Assembly: GCF_000262305.1 (NCBI RefSeq)
Contig: NC_017910.1
Location: forward strand, 620,001 to 684,000
Source: Shimwellia blattae DSM 4481 = NBRC 105725
GTDB lineage: Bacteria; Pseudomonadota; Gammaproteobacteria; Enterobacterales; Enterobacteriaceae
DNA length: 64,000 nt
Direction: 5' to 3'
The notes under the pieces were generated by a model, which was not told the DNA's origin, made no database searches, and saw nothing but the letters and a program-made list of their open reading frames with translations. This document shows, piece after piece, positions 21,663 through 30,150 of the stretch (within the stretch, counting starts at the first letter, position 1; each line of letters starts with the position of its first letter). The position numbers and the translations under genes were made by a program.

Positions 21663-21897
21663 AGGTTTTACTCAGCTGTTTATGCAGGTAGGCCACGGTG
21701 TGTGCATCGTCAAGCGTGTTGATGATGTTCTGGTGCGCGCTGCTAATCAGCTGGTTGAGCATCTGGCTTATCGTGACATTGTGGTAGCAGGCCAGGCGCT
21801 CCAGGCGGAACTGCGCTGACCATGACAGCTGAACCACGACCGGTGCCGAGACCGGATAATGGGTGTTATCACCTTGCGCCATGCTGTTCTCTGGCAT
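21661..21897 (-). CDS. Small protein with ribbon-helix-helix-like pattern
   Basis: 78-residue protein not recognised as a named family. The middle has the order expected of a ribbon-helix-helix DNA-binding fold: a short beta-strand (PVVVQLS, about residues 19-25), a helix (AQFRLERLACYHN) and a second helix (TISQMLNQLISSAHQNI). An AGGGAG ribosome site lies six bases before the ATG, which supports real translation. It is convergent with mqo. A DNA-binding role is an inference from the pattern only. Confidence 0.55.
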   Translation of the reverse strand: MPENSMAQGDNTHYPVSAPVVVQLSWSAQFRLERLACYHNVTISQMLNQLISSAHQNIINTLDDAHTVAYLHKQLSKT

Positions 21898-22057
21898 GTC
21901 TGCTCCCTGTGAATGTTCTGTCGGTATTCCGTTTATCTTCTTTCCTGAATAAACATGACTATAGCGGTTTCCCGGGTAAAAATTAGCTGAATTATATTTA
22001 CCAATATCGCTATTGTGCCCGGGGGAAGGGTGTGCATCCCCCGGCCACGGGAAGGGC

Positions 22058-22915
22058 TCAGAATGTCAGCTGCGTGAAATCGCTACTGCTGTGGCGCTCG
22101 GCGAGAAATTCACCGGGGGTGCCTGAGGTGCGGTTTACCCGGTGCCCGCGCTGCACGGCCGGGCGTCTGGCAACCTCTCTGGCCCAGCGCAGAACGTGGG
22201 GGTAGTCCTGCTCCACATTCAGGAAGGTTGCGCTGTCGCCATATTGCTGCCCCAGCACCAGGTTGCCATACCAGGGCCACACGGCCATATCCGCGATACT
22301 GTACCGGGCGCCCGCCACAAAGGGGTGCTCTGCCAGTTGCCGGTTGAGTACATCCAGCTGGCGCTTGGCCTCCATGGTGAAGCGGTCAATGGCATACTCA
22401 ATTTTGACCGGCGCATAGTGATAGAAATGGCCGAACCCGCCTCCCAGGTAGGGGGCAGAACCCTGAAGCCAGAATAACCAGTTCAGGGTTTCGGTGCGCT
22501 CTGCCCACTCCCGGGAGAGGAAGTGGCCAAATTTATCCGCCAGGTAGAGCAGGATAGCGCCGGACTCAAACACCCGCACCGCCGGTGATTCAGAGCTATC
22601 CAGCAGGGCCGGAATTTTAGAGTTAGGGTTCACGCCAACAAACCCGCTGGAGAACTGATCCCCCTCACCAATGCGGATAAGCCAGGCGTCATATTCTGCG
22701 GCGCTGACCCCAAGGGCCAGCAGCTCTTCGAGCATAATAGTGACTTTCTGGCCGTTAGGGGTGCCCATGGAGTAAAGCTGGAGCGGGTGTTTACCGGTGG
22801 GGAGTGTCGCCTCGTGGGTGGCTCCGGCGATGGGGCGGTTGGTTTTCGACCATACCCCGGCCGCCTGCTGGTTCCAGACCCAGACCCGGGCTGGCTGATA
22901 ATGGTTGTCTGGCAT
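22058..22915 (-). CDS. yghU: Glutathione-dependent disulfide-bond oxidoreductase YghU
   Basis: 285-residue glutathione-transferase-fold protein of the Nu class; E. coli YghU acts as a disulfide-bond reductase on 2-hydroxyethyl disulfide using two glutathiones. Conserved blocks are LYSMGTPNGQKVTIMLEELLALG, NPNSKIPALLD, VFESGAILLYLADKFG and YLGGGFGHFYHYAPVKIEYAIDRF. The ATG at 22915 (MPDNHYQPARVWVW) matches the family; an upstream frame from 22963 adds residues with no family counterpart. Confidence 0.94.
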   Translation of the reverse strand: MPDNHYQPARVWVWNQQAAGVWSKTNRPIAGATHEATLPTGKHPLQLYSMGTPNGQKVTIMLEELLALGVSAAEYDAWLIRIGEGDQFSSGFVGVNPNSKIPALLDSSESPAVRVFESGAILLYLADKFGHFLSREWAERTETLNWLFWLQGSAPYLGGGFGHFYHYAPVKIEYAIDRFTMEAKRQLDVLNRQLAEHPFVAGARYSIADMAVWPWYGNLVLGQQYGDSATFLNVEQDYPHVLRWAREVARRPAVQRGHRVNRTSGTPGEFLAERHSSSDFTQLTF

Positions 22916-23037
22916 AGTGTTCTCTGCTGTTAGTGAAATAAATAAAGGCTCACAGAGAAACAAGTGTAGCAGCCCCCGGCAGGCCGGATCTGGCGATACG
23001 GGCGAATCCGGCCGACCGGGGGCAGGCGGCGGGCCCG

Positions 23038-24000
23038 CTAGCGTTTCAGGCTGGCGAAGGCCTCGCGAATGTGCTGTTCCGGTAAGCGGGCGCCGATAAA
23101 CACCAGCGTACTGTGGCGGGTTTCGTCGTCCTGCCAGTCCCGATCCCAGTCTGCGCTGTACAGGCGTTGCACCCCCTGGAACAGCAGGCGGCGCGGCTCG
23201 CCCTCAATCCACAGCATGCCTTTATAGCGCAGCAGATTGTCGGCGAACTCCAGCAGCAGTTGCTCCATCACCCGGGAGATATCACTCAGCCCTACCGGGT
23301 AGTCCAGCTCAATCACCACCGATGAGATATCCACCGGCTGGCTGGCCATAAAGTGAAAGCGCGGCGTGCTGGCGGGCAGAATGCGCTCTTCCAGCATAAA
23401 ACCGTTGGTATCGAACAGCAGCGCGAGATCGATATCCCCGTGGACCACGGTGTAAACCGGTGCCCGGGCGTTGATCCGCCCAAGCCGCGCCAGCAGCGGC
23501 TCAGTATCCCCGGCCACGTCAGTTTTGGTGAGCAGCAGGCGATCCGCGTAACCGACCTGGGACTGGGCCAGGGCGTAGTTGTTCATCTGCTGATCCGCAT
23601 GGACCGCATCCACCAGGGTGATGACCCCGTCCAGCAGGTAGCGCTCGCAGAGCACCTCATGGGAGAAAAATGTCTGAATAATCGGGCCGGGATCGGCCAT
23701 GCCGGTGCACTCAATCAGCAGCCGGTCGAAGGTTATTTCGCCTTTATCCAGACAGTCCAGCAGATCCAGCAACGCATCTTCCAGCTCGTTAGAGCGGGTG
23801 CAGCAGATGCAGCCGTTGGTCAGGGTCCGAATCTGGGTGGAGCGATCGCCAATCAACTGATCGTCAATCGCCACTTCGCCAAATTCGTTTTCAATAACGG
23901 CGATTTTGTACTGGTGCGGCTGGTTCAGAATATGGCGCAACAGGGTGGTTTTTCCGGCACCCAGAAAACCGGTGAGGACGGTTACAGCAATAGGTTTCAT
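23038..24000 (-). CDS. yjiA: COG0523 zinc/metal-binding GTPase YjiA
   Basis: 320-residue P-loop GTPase of the CobW/COG0523 family with metal-binding activity. Walker A GFLGAGKTTLLRH, the family metal motif GCICC (in TNGCICCTRSNE), the Mg-binding ECTGMADPGPI and the guanine-specificity TKTD are all visible; the C-terminal CobW_C domain follows. The start at 24000 (MKPIAVTVLTGF) fits YjiA; a longer frame from 24072 is unlikely. In E. coli yjiA lies in a distant region, so its position here is a local difference. Confidence 0.9.
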   Translation of the reverse strand: MKPIAVTVLTGFLGAGKTTLLRHILNQPHQYKIAVIENEFGEVAIDDQLIGDRSTQIRTLTNGCICCTRSNELEDALLDLLDCLDKGEITFDRLLIECTGMADPGPIIQTFFSHEVLCERYLLDGVITLVDAVHADQQMNNYALAQSQVGYADRLLLTKTDVAGDTEPLLARLGRINARAPVYTVVHGDIDLALLFDTNGFMLEERILPASTPRFHFMASQPVDISSVVIELDYPVGLSDISRVMEQLLLEFADNLLRYKGMLWIEGEPRRLLFQGVQRLYSADWDRDWQDDETRHSTLVFIGARLPEQHIREAFASLKR

Positions 24001-24141
24001 ACCCGTGGGTGTCTCCTTGTGGTTCCGCAACATATGCCCGGCCGTGACGCGGCAGGCCAGGTGAACCCCCACTATACGATATGGCGGCCCGCGCAGTGGT
24101 ATTTGATAGCCAGAGTTGGAGCCGGCTAGCAGAATCTGCCG

Positions 24142-25536
24142 TCAGGGCCGTTCTGAGCGCTGGTTACCGCTGATGGGCAGCGGCAAAAACAGGCTTCTGG
24201 AGAACTGGATCCGCCCGGCAGGCGCGGGGCGTGATTTTTTCAGGTAGTTTTTGCTTATCATCTCAATGCCGCAGTCGATAAGCGCCACGTTGCTCTCCAG
24301 GCACTGGAAGATATCGGCATCCAGTTTCCCCGCCGCCACCTCCTGGCGGATGATAGCCAGCGCCTGCACATTCTTCATGCCCTTGCGGTAGGGGCGGTCT
24401 TCGGTCAGGGCGGTGTAGATATCGGCAATGGCGAGAATACGGCTGGGAATATCGAGGTAGGCTTTGGTGAGGTGGTAAGGATATCCGGAGCCATCCAGGC
24501 GTTCGTGGTGGTGTTCCGCCCACTGGGCGATGGTGCTCAGCGCCGGGTATTCACTTAAGATCTCCCCGGTTTTGTAGCTGTGCCCCTTGATGCGGGAGAA
24601 CTCCCTGTCATTCAGCCGGTCGGCTTTTTCGATGATGGTCACCGGGATATAAATTTTCCCCAGATCGTGCAGGTAACCGGCGATTTCAATCAGTTTTTGC
24701 TCCCGCCCCCCCATACCGTACTGCATGGCCAGGCGCCGGGCCACCGCGCCCACACTGATACTGTGGCTGACGGTAAAGCTGCTGTACCTGTCGACAATTC
24801 TGGCAATCAGCAGGCAGATCTCCCGGAACTGATCAATATCCAGGTGAACCGCCTTCACCGGGCTGATGATATCCATCACCCGGGAAAGCCCGCTGTTCTC
24901 AAGGCGGAACCAGAAGTAGTCCTGCTCTTCAAGATCGCGAAAGGCTGCAAAGATCTCGTCGGGAAACTGGCCCCGGTAGCGCTCGCAGAACCGGTTGATG
25001 ATCTCCCCGGCATTGGCAAACAGCTGGTTATCATTCAGCGGGAGTATGCGCTCCACACAGTCGGCAAAGGCGACAATATACTGCTCGATACTGCCTTTTC
25101 TTTCCGGGTCGTCCGCCAGGTGCTTGTGGTGGTTGAGGATAATATCGCGTATGGGTTTGAACACCTTAAACCCGTACAGCATCCGGTAGCCGCTGAGCTG
25201 GTGGGGGTCATCGGCGTAGTCGATGGCGTCCAGGGTGTCTATCCGCCGGGCGTCGCCAATCATGCCGATATCGTGCAGCAGGGCGGCAACAAACACTTTG
25301 CCCTGGGATTTTCTGGGCAGATCCATGCGTACGGCAAGCTCCTGGGCAATACAGGCAGTGCGCTGCATGTGCTGGCTGACAGGCTGATTTACCGCCGAAA
25401 TGACATCAATAATCAGTTTGAGCGCTGAATGAAATGATATGTCCAAGGTGCTGTCCGGGTGTGTTTGCTGCTCCGTTAAAGGGCGCTGAAAAAGGCCAAA
25501 ACCACGGCGTCCCGCTGTGGGCGAATATGATAGCAA
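24142..25536 (-). CDS. Tandem HD / HD-GYP cyclic dinucleotide phosphodiesterase
   Basis: 464-residue soluble protein with two HD-type domains. The N-terminal half has LLHDIGMIGDA and ILNHHKHLADDP, a divergent HD domain. The C-terminal half is a full HD-GYP domain with YLHDLGKIYIPV, GHSYKTGEILSEYP, the signature HHERLDGSGYP and IADIYTALTEDRPYR. HD-GYP proteins hydrolyse c-di-GMP and some hydrolyse 3',3'-cGAMP. There is no receiver, sensor or membrane segment. The start is uncertain: residues 1-30 are poorly family-like, and a TTG start near residue 31 is possible. E. coli K-12 has no HD-GYP protein, so this is an accessory signalling gene. Confidence 0.85.
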   Translation of the reverse strand: MLSYSPTAGRRGFGLFQRPLTEQQTHPDSTLDISFHSALKLIIDVISAVNQPVSQHMQRTACIAQELAVRMDLPRKSQGKVFVAALLHDIGMIGDARRIDTLDAIDYADDPHQLSGYRMLYGFKVFKPIRDIILNHHKHLADDPERKGSIEQYIVAFADCVERILPLNDNQLFANAGEIINRFCERYRGQFPDEIFAAFRDLEEQDYFWFRLENSGLSRVMDIISPVKAVHLDIDQFREICLLIARIVDRYSSFTVSHSISVGAVARRLAMQYGMGGREQKLIEIAGYLHDLGKIYIPVTIIEKADRLNDREFSRIKGHSYKTGEILSEYPALSTIAQWAEHHHERLDGSGYPYHLTKAYLDIPSRILAIADIYTALTEDRPYRKGMKNVQALAIIRQEVAAGKLDADIFQCLESNVALIDCGIEMISKNYLKKSRPAPAGRIQFSRSLFLPLPISGNQRSERP

Positions 25537-25812
25537 AGGATAGCAACAGAAACAGGGATGACCGGTGGATTTGGGGTTTATCTGGTTTTTTGATCATTCG
25601 GGATTTTGCCGGATGTGACCGGCTCAACGTTTTCTGTTGATGGCGGTATGGCGCTCTGAGCAGGGCGCCTGTCATCAGATAATTGTGCTGCTGTCCAGCC
25701 ATGTTTCCGCCCCCGGCAAGAGAATATCAGGTTTCGGGCTTGCACTTGCCGGGCGGCGCGCTATGCTTGCGGCCGGATATGAAAATGTTAATTGTTTTTT
25801 ATGGAGGTGGTC

Positions 25813-26319
25813 ATGTCTGCAACAATTACTGATGAAGGTAAACGCATTTCGGTGGGCGGGGAATTACCTGTGGCTGGCCAGCCGGCACCGGCATTTACTC
25901 TGGTAGACAGCGACCTGAAAAATCGCAGCCTGGCGGAATTTGCCGGTAAACGGGTGGTGCTGAATATTTTCCCGAGTGTGGACACCCCAACCTGCGCCAT
26001 GTCTGTGCGCCATTTTAATGCTCTGGCATCGGGCCTTGATAATACCGTTGTGCTGTGTATTTCTGCGGATCTGCCGTTTGCCCAGCAGCGTTTTTGTGGA
26101 GCGGAAGGGCTGAGCAATGTGCTGACCCTTTCCACCATGCGCGGGCGCGAGTTCCTGCACAATTACGGGGTGGAGATCACCAGCGGTGAGTGTGAAGGTC
26201 TGGCCGCCCGGGCGGTGGTCATTGTAGACGAGAAAGGCACGGTCATTTACACCCAGCTGGTGGCGGAGCTGGCGGATGAGCCGGACTACGACGCCGCAGT
26301 GAAGGCACTGCAACGCTGA
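25813..26319 (+). CDS. tpx: Thiol peroxidase Tpx
   Basis: 168-residue atypical 2-Cys peroxiredoxin of the periplasm/cytoplasm Tpx class reducing lipid and alkyl hydroperoxides with thioredoxin. The peroxidatic Cys lies in [14 protein letters not shown] and the resolving Cys in [15 protein letters not shown]. The ATG at 25813 with GGAGG seven bases upstream is the best start; an in-frame ATG at 25792 is upstream of that ribosome site. It is not next to tyrR/ycjG as in E. coli, indicating rearrangement. Confidence 0.94.
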   Translation: MSATITDEGKRISVGGELPVAGQPAPAFTLVDSDLKNRSLAEFAGKRVVLNIFPSVDTPTCAMSVRHFNALASGLDNTVVLCISADLPFAQQRFCGAEGLSNVLTLSTMRGREFLHNYGVEITSGECEGLAARAVVIVDEKGTVIYTQLVAELADEPDYDAAVKALQR

Positions 26320-26332
26320 TCCTGCCCGGTAT

Positions 26333-26617
26333 TCAGATGACATCATGCCAGCCGCGCCAGCGGCTGGTATTGTTATGGCTGTCCGGCGGTTGCTTACTGT
26401 AATAGATCATATGACTGGCGCAGGGAAAGCTATAAACATTCGGCCCGAATTCATCACTGCGGTTCTGACCGATATCGGGCATGTCGGCGAGACGGACCAG
26501 CGTGGTACGCAGGTGTGCCAGGTAGCTCAGTGACTGTTGCTTCCCCCACTGCTGGTGAGTGTAATCGCGGATTTCATAAATATCGTGCCGTGCTTCACCA
26601 GTGAGCAGATAAGGCAT
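26333..26617 (-). CDS. ParE-family toxin of a type II toxin-antitoxin pair
   Basis: 94-residue RelE/ParE superfamily protein. Recognisable elements are LTGEARHDIYEIRDYTHQQWG, a central LADMPDIG turn and SHMIYYSK. The final 20 residues (from QPPDSHNN) are unlike the usual strand RVLH-type ending of ParE, so a compensated frameshift or a diverged C-terminus is possible. It lies two bases downstream of the antitoxin gene in one operon. ParE toxins typically target gyrase, but that is family knowledge. Confidence 0.75.
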   Translation of the reverse strand: MPYLLTGEARHDIYEIRDYTHQQWGKQQSLSYLAHLRTTLVRLADMPDIGQNRSDEFGPNVYSFPCASHMIYYSKQPPDSHNNTSRWRGWHDVI

Positions 26618-26619
26618 GA

Positions 26620-26880
26620 TTATTTTCCGTCGTGGGCCAGCAACTGCTCAAAGAAAACGTCACCGTCAAGGGTATTTCCGGCTGCGATATCGTCCCGGGC
26701 GCGCTGGATTTTTGCCCTGAGCCATTGCTGTTTCAGCGCCTCCAGCTGCTGATAATCTTCAGCAGACACGACAACAGCAACCGGTTTGCCGTTACGGTTG
26801 ATTTGTACCGGCTCGCGCTGGACTTTAAGCAGCATATTGCCAAATTGGGTTTTGGCTTCATTTGCCGTCAGGGTATGCAT
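26620..26880 (-). CDS. Phd/YefM-family antitoxin
   Basis: 86-residue antitoxin. The N-terminal Phd/YefM DNA-binding fold is clear (LTANEAKTQFGNMLLKVQREPVQINRNGKPVAVVVSAEDYQQLE), and an acidic, probably disordered C-terminal tail that would clamp the toxin follows. It is the first gene of a two-gene operon with the ParE-type toxin and is expected to autoregulate it. Confidence 0.85.
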   Translation of the reverse strand: MHTLTANEAKTQFGNMLLKVQREPVQINRNGKPVAVVVSAEDYQQLEALKQQWLRAKIQRARDDIAAGNTLDGDVFFEQLLAHDGK

Positions 26881-27012
26881 GATTCCACCATATCGTCTGA
26901 ATCGTTCGATGCGGCCATTATAATTTCTGTTTATTTATTCGCCACCGTTTTTTACGTTGCGGCAGGAAGGGGAGCTGCTGTAGCGCTCCCTGTCTGGCGG
27001 GTGGCATCTGGC

Positions 27013-28428
27013 TCAGCGCGCCAGCTGTTTGCGGATCAGCTGATCCAGCCGCTCACAGGCCTGATAGGTCCTTTCATTCTGCGCATCGGCAATCCCCAGT
27101 AATAACCCCGCCGGTGTGGCATCCCCCCCGGTGTACCAGGCCGATAACGGCGAAGGCGCCAGCCCGTGCTGCCAGGCCTCTCTGGCAATGGGGATATCCT
27201 GCGCCCCGTCCGGCAGGTTTAACAGGACAGAGAGCCCGTTAACCCGGGCGCAATAGCCCAGGGTATTCAGATGGCTGAGCAGGGCGCTGCTCCTGGCGCT
27301 GTAGGTGCGCTTCATTTTGCGCAGGTGGCGCAGAAAATGGCCTTCATGTAAAAAACGCTGTGTCGCCAGCTGAACGGCCGGGTCTGGTGCCGGGGCAAGG
27401 CTTGCAACCACGTCGGCAAGGGTCTCTGCCAGGGCAGGCGGGGCAACAATAAACCCAAGGCGCAGCCCGGGGCTGAGGGTTTTACTGAACGAGCCCACAT
27501 GGATAACCCGGCCGTGGGTATCCATGGCGGCGAGCGCGGGCGCGGCCCGGCGCGTTAGCTGTAAGTCTCCCAGATAATCATCTTCAATAATCCAGCTCTG
27601 GTTACGCTCAGCCCAGGCCAGAAGCTGCCTGCGCCTGGCGAGAGATAACGGCATACCCAGCGGTGCCTGCTGGCCCGGTGTCACCAGGGCCAGGGCCGCC
27701 CCGGCACCGGCCTGTAACCCGGCAGAGACGTTAATGCCTTCTTCATCTACCGGCACGGGGAGTAGCGCCATTCCGGCCAGCTCCAGCGCCCGCCTGGCGG
27801 GCGGAAAGCCCGGATTTTCAACCCAGCATGTTTTCCCGCAGAGGGCCAGCGCATGCAAAATCACCCCCAGCGCCCCGGTGAACCCCGCCGTGATAAACAC
27901 CCGGGAAGGGTGGCAGGTGATACCCCGGGAAAGGGCCAGCTGGGCGGCTATTTCCTGCCTGAATAGCGCCTCGCCGCGGGGATCGGCATAGCACTGGCGG
28001 GCGGCCATACCCGCCCGGGCGGATGCGGCGAACAGGCGGGCAAACAGCGGGGAGGGGAAGGCATCACTGGCCGGGATCCCCATTCTGAAGTGGCCGTCGG
28101 GGAAGAAAAAATCCCGGTACAGGGAAGATCCAGGGCGCGCGGCGGGGGCGGCAGCCGTGCTGGCCGGGGGAACCCCGGCAACGCAGGTGCCTTTGGCGCG
28201 CGCGGTGGTGACCTGCTGGGTATCGGCCAGGCGTTCGTAGGCAGTTTTCACCGTACCCCGGGAGACGCCAAGCTGGGCGGCAAGATCGATCCATGAGGGC
28301 AGGCGATAGCCCGCAGGCAGCACGCCATTATGGATAGCGCTCGCTATGCCGCTGTAGATCTGCTGCGCCAGCGGCACCCGCGCGGTGCGATCTATAGTCA
28401 GATTAAGGCGATTTTTCGACACCGGCAT
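27013..28428 (-). CDS. MocR/PdxR-family transcription factor
   Basis: 471-residue fusion of an N-terminal GntR winged helix (LAQQIYSGIASAIHNGVLPAGYRLPSWIDLAAQLGVSRGTVKTAYERL) and a PLP-dependent aminotransferase fold. The PLP lysine is in HVGSFSKTLSPGLRLGF, and IIEDDYLGDL carries the cofactor aspartate. Such regulators usually sense PLP or an amine and control a neighbouring gene; the divergent AhpD-like gene begins 120 bp away. The start at 28428 avoids an atypical 26-residue extension. The specific regulon is unknown. Confidence 0.88.
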   Translation of the reverse strand: MPVSKNRLNLTIDRTARVPLAQQIYSGIASAIHNGVLPAGYRLPSWIDLAAQLGVSRGTVKTAYERLADTQQVTTARAKGTCVAGVPPASTAAAPAARPGSSLYRDFFFPDGHFRMGIPASDAFPSPLFARLFAASARAGMAARQCYADPRGEALFRQEIAAQLALSRGITCHPSRVFITAGFTGALGVILHALALCGKTCWVENPGFPPARRALELAGMALLPVPVDEEGINVSAGLQAGAGAALALVTPGQQAPLGMPLSLARRRQLLAWAERNQSWIIEDDYLGDLQLTRRAAPALAAMDTHGRVIHVGSFSKTLSPGLRLGFIVAPPALAETLADVVASLAPAPDPAVQLATQRFLHEGHFLRHLRKMKRTYSARSSALLSHLNTLGYCARVNGLSVLLNLPDGAQDIPIAREAWQHGLAPSPLSAWYTGGDATPAGLLLGIADAQNERTYQACERLDQLIRKQLAR

Positions 28429-28548
28429 TTCCCTGTTTCCTGCCGCTGCGTGCGGCTTTGGTACATTAAAATCACTCAGTTTTGGTTCTTTTTTCTGAAT
28501 ATGCAACTGCTAGTATTACTGCGAAATTTATTGCACAGGAGCAACCGT

Positions 28549-29004
28549 ATGACCCAGCGTATTGATTATATGAAAACCTCACCGGCGGGCGTTAAGGCGC
28601 TGGGCGGTGTTCATGCTTATATCGGGCAGTGCGGGCTGGAAAAATCTCTCGTCGAGCTGGTGGATTTGCGGGTCAGCCAGATTAACGGCTGCGCATTTTG
28701 TCTTGATATGCACACCCGGGCGCTGCTCGCCCAGGGGATGACGCCGGTCAAACTGGCGCTGGTGCAGGTCTGGGAAGAGGCCGGTAATGTGTTCAGCGCG
28801 CGGGAAAAGGCGGCACTGGCCTGGGCTGAAACCGTCACCCGGGTGGCCGATACCCATGTCCCGGACAGCGCTTTTGACGCCGCAGCAGCGGTATTCAGCG
28901 AAAAAGAGCTGGCGGACCTGACAATGGCTATCGGGCTGATTAACGCCTATAACCGGCTGGCGATAAGTTTCAGAAATGTGCCCCGGGAAGCGGCAGAGGG
29001 GTAG
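28549..29004 (+). CDS. AhpD-like carboxymuconolactone decarboxylase-family protein
   Basis: 151-residue protein of the AhpD/CMD superfamily. The redox motif CAFC with the following Asp-Met-His (INGCAFCLDMHTR) is the AhpD-like active site, suggesting alkylhydroperoxidase-type disulfide chemistry. The helical repeats and the C-terminal INAYNRLAISFRNVP are typical. A GGAG-type ribosome site precedes the ATG at 28549. Divergence from the MocR gene suggests it is the regulated target. Confidence 0.85.
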   Translation: MTQRIDYMKTSPAGVKALGGVHAYIGQCGLEKSLVELVDLRVSQINGCAFCLDMHTRALLAQGMTPVKLALVQVWEEAGNVFSAREKAALAWAETVTRVADTHVPDSAFDAAAAVFSEKELADLTMAIGLINAYNRLAISFRNVPREAAEG

Positions 29005-29080
29005 TTTTGCCAGCGTGCCCCGGTAAACTCAGACGCTGCCGGATTCAGACGTGACCTGCGGCACTACGGTGCGGGGTATG

Positions 29081-29252
29081 AGCCAGGCTTTCTTTACCAT
29101 CACGCCAGGCGGCTCGTGAAACCTGCCGTGTATATTCCAGTGTGCTCTATTTGTCAGCGCCGTTTGCTATTTACCCTAACCTGTTGCTAGCCGCGCTGCT
29201 GATAGGGTTGGCGGTATCGGTGACGATGGGGAGATTTAAGAAGTATTTATAG
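29081..29252 (+). pseudogene. Possible 3' remnant of a membrane protein gene
   Basis: An open stretch of 57 codons with no plausible start ends at a TAG. It reads as a hydrophobic segment (YPNLLLAALLIGLAVSVTMG) followed by the short basic tail RFKKYL, typical of the last transmembrane helix of a transporter. A terminator follows directly. It may be the tail of a gene otherwise deleted; the family cannot be named. Confidence 0.3.
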
Positions 29253-29253
29253 A

Positions 29254-29290
29254 ATTGAAAACCTCTCTCGACGTGGGAGAGGTTTTCAAT
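29254..29290. terminator. Bidirectional terminator-like hairpin
   Basis: Perfect 14-bp stem, ATTGAAAACCTCTC / GAGAGGTTTTCAAT, with a nine-base loop. It lies between the + strand remnant and the 3' end of the minus-strand gene that ends at 29300. Confidence 0.7.
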
Positions 29291-29299
29291 GGTATTCGA

Positions 29300-29635
29300 T
29301 TATTTAATTTTATTTAAGGCATTGTCTGGTACCCAATATGCTCCATGTTTCCCGGGAATGGTGATTTGCGTGCGATACCACTGAAATGCAGCATCTTTAA
29401 TGCAAACCTCTACGCCTGACGGGATTTCGATAGCGGCATTTTCTGATAATAATGCAGACAGCTTCTCGTTATCCTGGGGCTTGGTCGCTGAATTCACTAC
29501 GTTATAGTTTTCTACATTCAGGACACCAAAATAACCGGGTTTGGTTATGGCTGATTTCCCATCCGGGCAAGTCGCAACAGCTGAGGCTGAGCCAGTCATG
29601 CTTAATAGTACTATGCAGAATAATTTTTTTTTCAC
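29300..29635 (-). CDS. Small exported protein of unknown function
   Basis: 111 residues starting at a GTG with GGAG upstream. A clear signal peptide (MKKKLFCIVLLSMTGSASA, cleavage near residue 19) is followed by a mature domain of about 90 residues with two cysteines (ATCPDG and EVCIKD) that could form a disulfide. The C-terminal part (AAFQWYRTQITIPGKHGAYWVPDNAL) has an SH3-like bacterial domain flavour. Base composition is AT-richer than the core genes. I do not recognise a family. Confidence 0.6.
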   Translation of the reverse strand: MKKKLFCIVLLSMTGSASAVATCPDGKSAITKPGYFGVLNVENYNVVNSATKPQDNEKLSALLSENAAIEIPSGVEVCIKDAAFQWYRTQITIPGKHGAYWVPDNALNKIK

Positions 29636-29681
29636 TTTTCATGTCTCCATCATGTAGGGCTGGTTACGGATACTCCTGACA

Positions 29682-29770
29682 AGCGTGCAATATCCGCAGA
29701 ATTTCTATTCCAATACCATTAATGACGAGCGTGCAACACCCGCAGAATTTCTATTTCAGTATCATTAATG
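29682..29770. repeat. Tandem 43-bp repeat of a ParE 3' end
   Basis: 29682-29724 and 29728-29770 are direct copies differing at five positions. On the minus strand both encode a ParE-type C-terminal strand: INDTEIEILRVLHARH in the live frame and INGIGIEILRILHAC in the downstream copy. This suggests a duplication or recombination between two toxin 3' ends. Confidence 0.75.
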
Positions 29771-29946
29771 TGGTAGACAACCAGATAGTTTGGATGGAAA
29801 ACGATTTCGCGCGTGCCAGCAACTCTGCCAGGACGATAAAGATAAGGATGATGAGGGAGGCTTTTGGCTACATGAACTATCGGCTGATGTAATTTGCGGC
29901 TCGCAGCAGGGTTATATTGCTCGATGTAATCAATAATGTCAGCCAA
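29719..29946 (-). CDS. RelE/ParE-family toxin, weak start
   Basis: 75-residue ParE-like toxin (DIIDYIEQYNPAASRKLHQ, PYLYRPGRVAGTREIVFHPNYLVVYHI, EIEILRVLHARH). Family homology continues upstream into an in-frame VKWEESALNNL, but that stretch is preceded by a stop with no ATG or GTG; the only nearby initiator is TTG at 29946. The toxin may thus be crippled or translated from a rare start coupled to the antitoxin stop, which overlaps it at 29972-29974. Confidence 0.6.
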   Translation of the reverse strand: MADIIDYIEQYNPAASRKLHQPIVHVAKSLPHHPYLYRPGRVAGTREIVFHPNYLVVYHINDTEIEILRVLHARH

Positions 29947-29971
29947 GTTGTTGAGTGCTGATTCTTCCCAT

Positions 29972-30150
29972 TTAACCTATTGCACGCTTTGTCCTCAAAA
30001 TCCGTCTCTCTTCCAGCATTGCTTCCAGCTTTTCCATTGTATCATCGTGGGGAATGCCCGGACGCGGGTCGTCCAGTGCGGCCTGAAATTTTCAAATTCT
30101 TCGTTCTGGTTGTTTGCTGATCTTTCACCTCCTTTTCGCCAGTTTTGGCC
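29972..30150 (-). pseudogene. Antitoxin remnant upstream of the ParE-like toxin
   Basis: The frame ending at 29972 reads FQAALDDPRPGIPHDD then MEKLEAMLEERR, a typical antitoxin C-terminus for ParE partners. Going upstream it meets a TGA at 30092-30094, while the neighbouring frame continues the same sense (NNQNEEFENF), implying a one-base frameshift near 30090. No intact N-terminal DNA-binding part is seen before the G-tract at about 30170. The unit is probably decayed. Confidence 0.5.

Noticed and set aside
22916..22963. Longer N-terminus for YghU
   Set aside because: The added residues do not fit the family, and the ATG at 22915 begins the conserved sequence.
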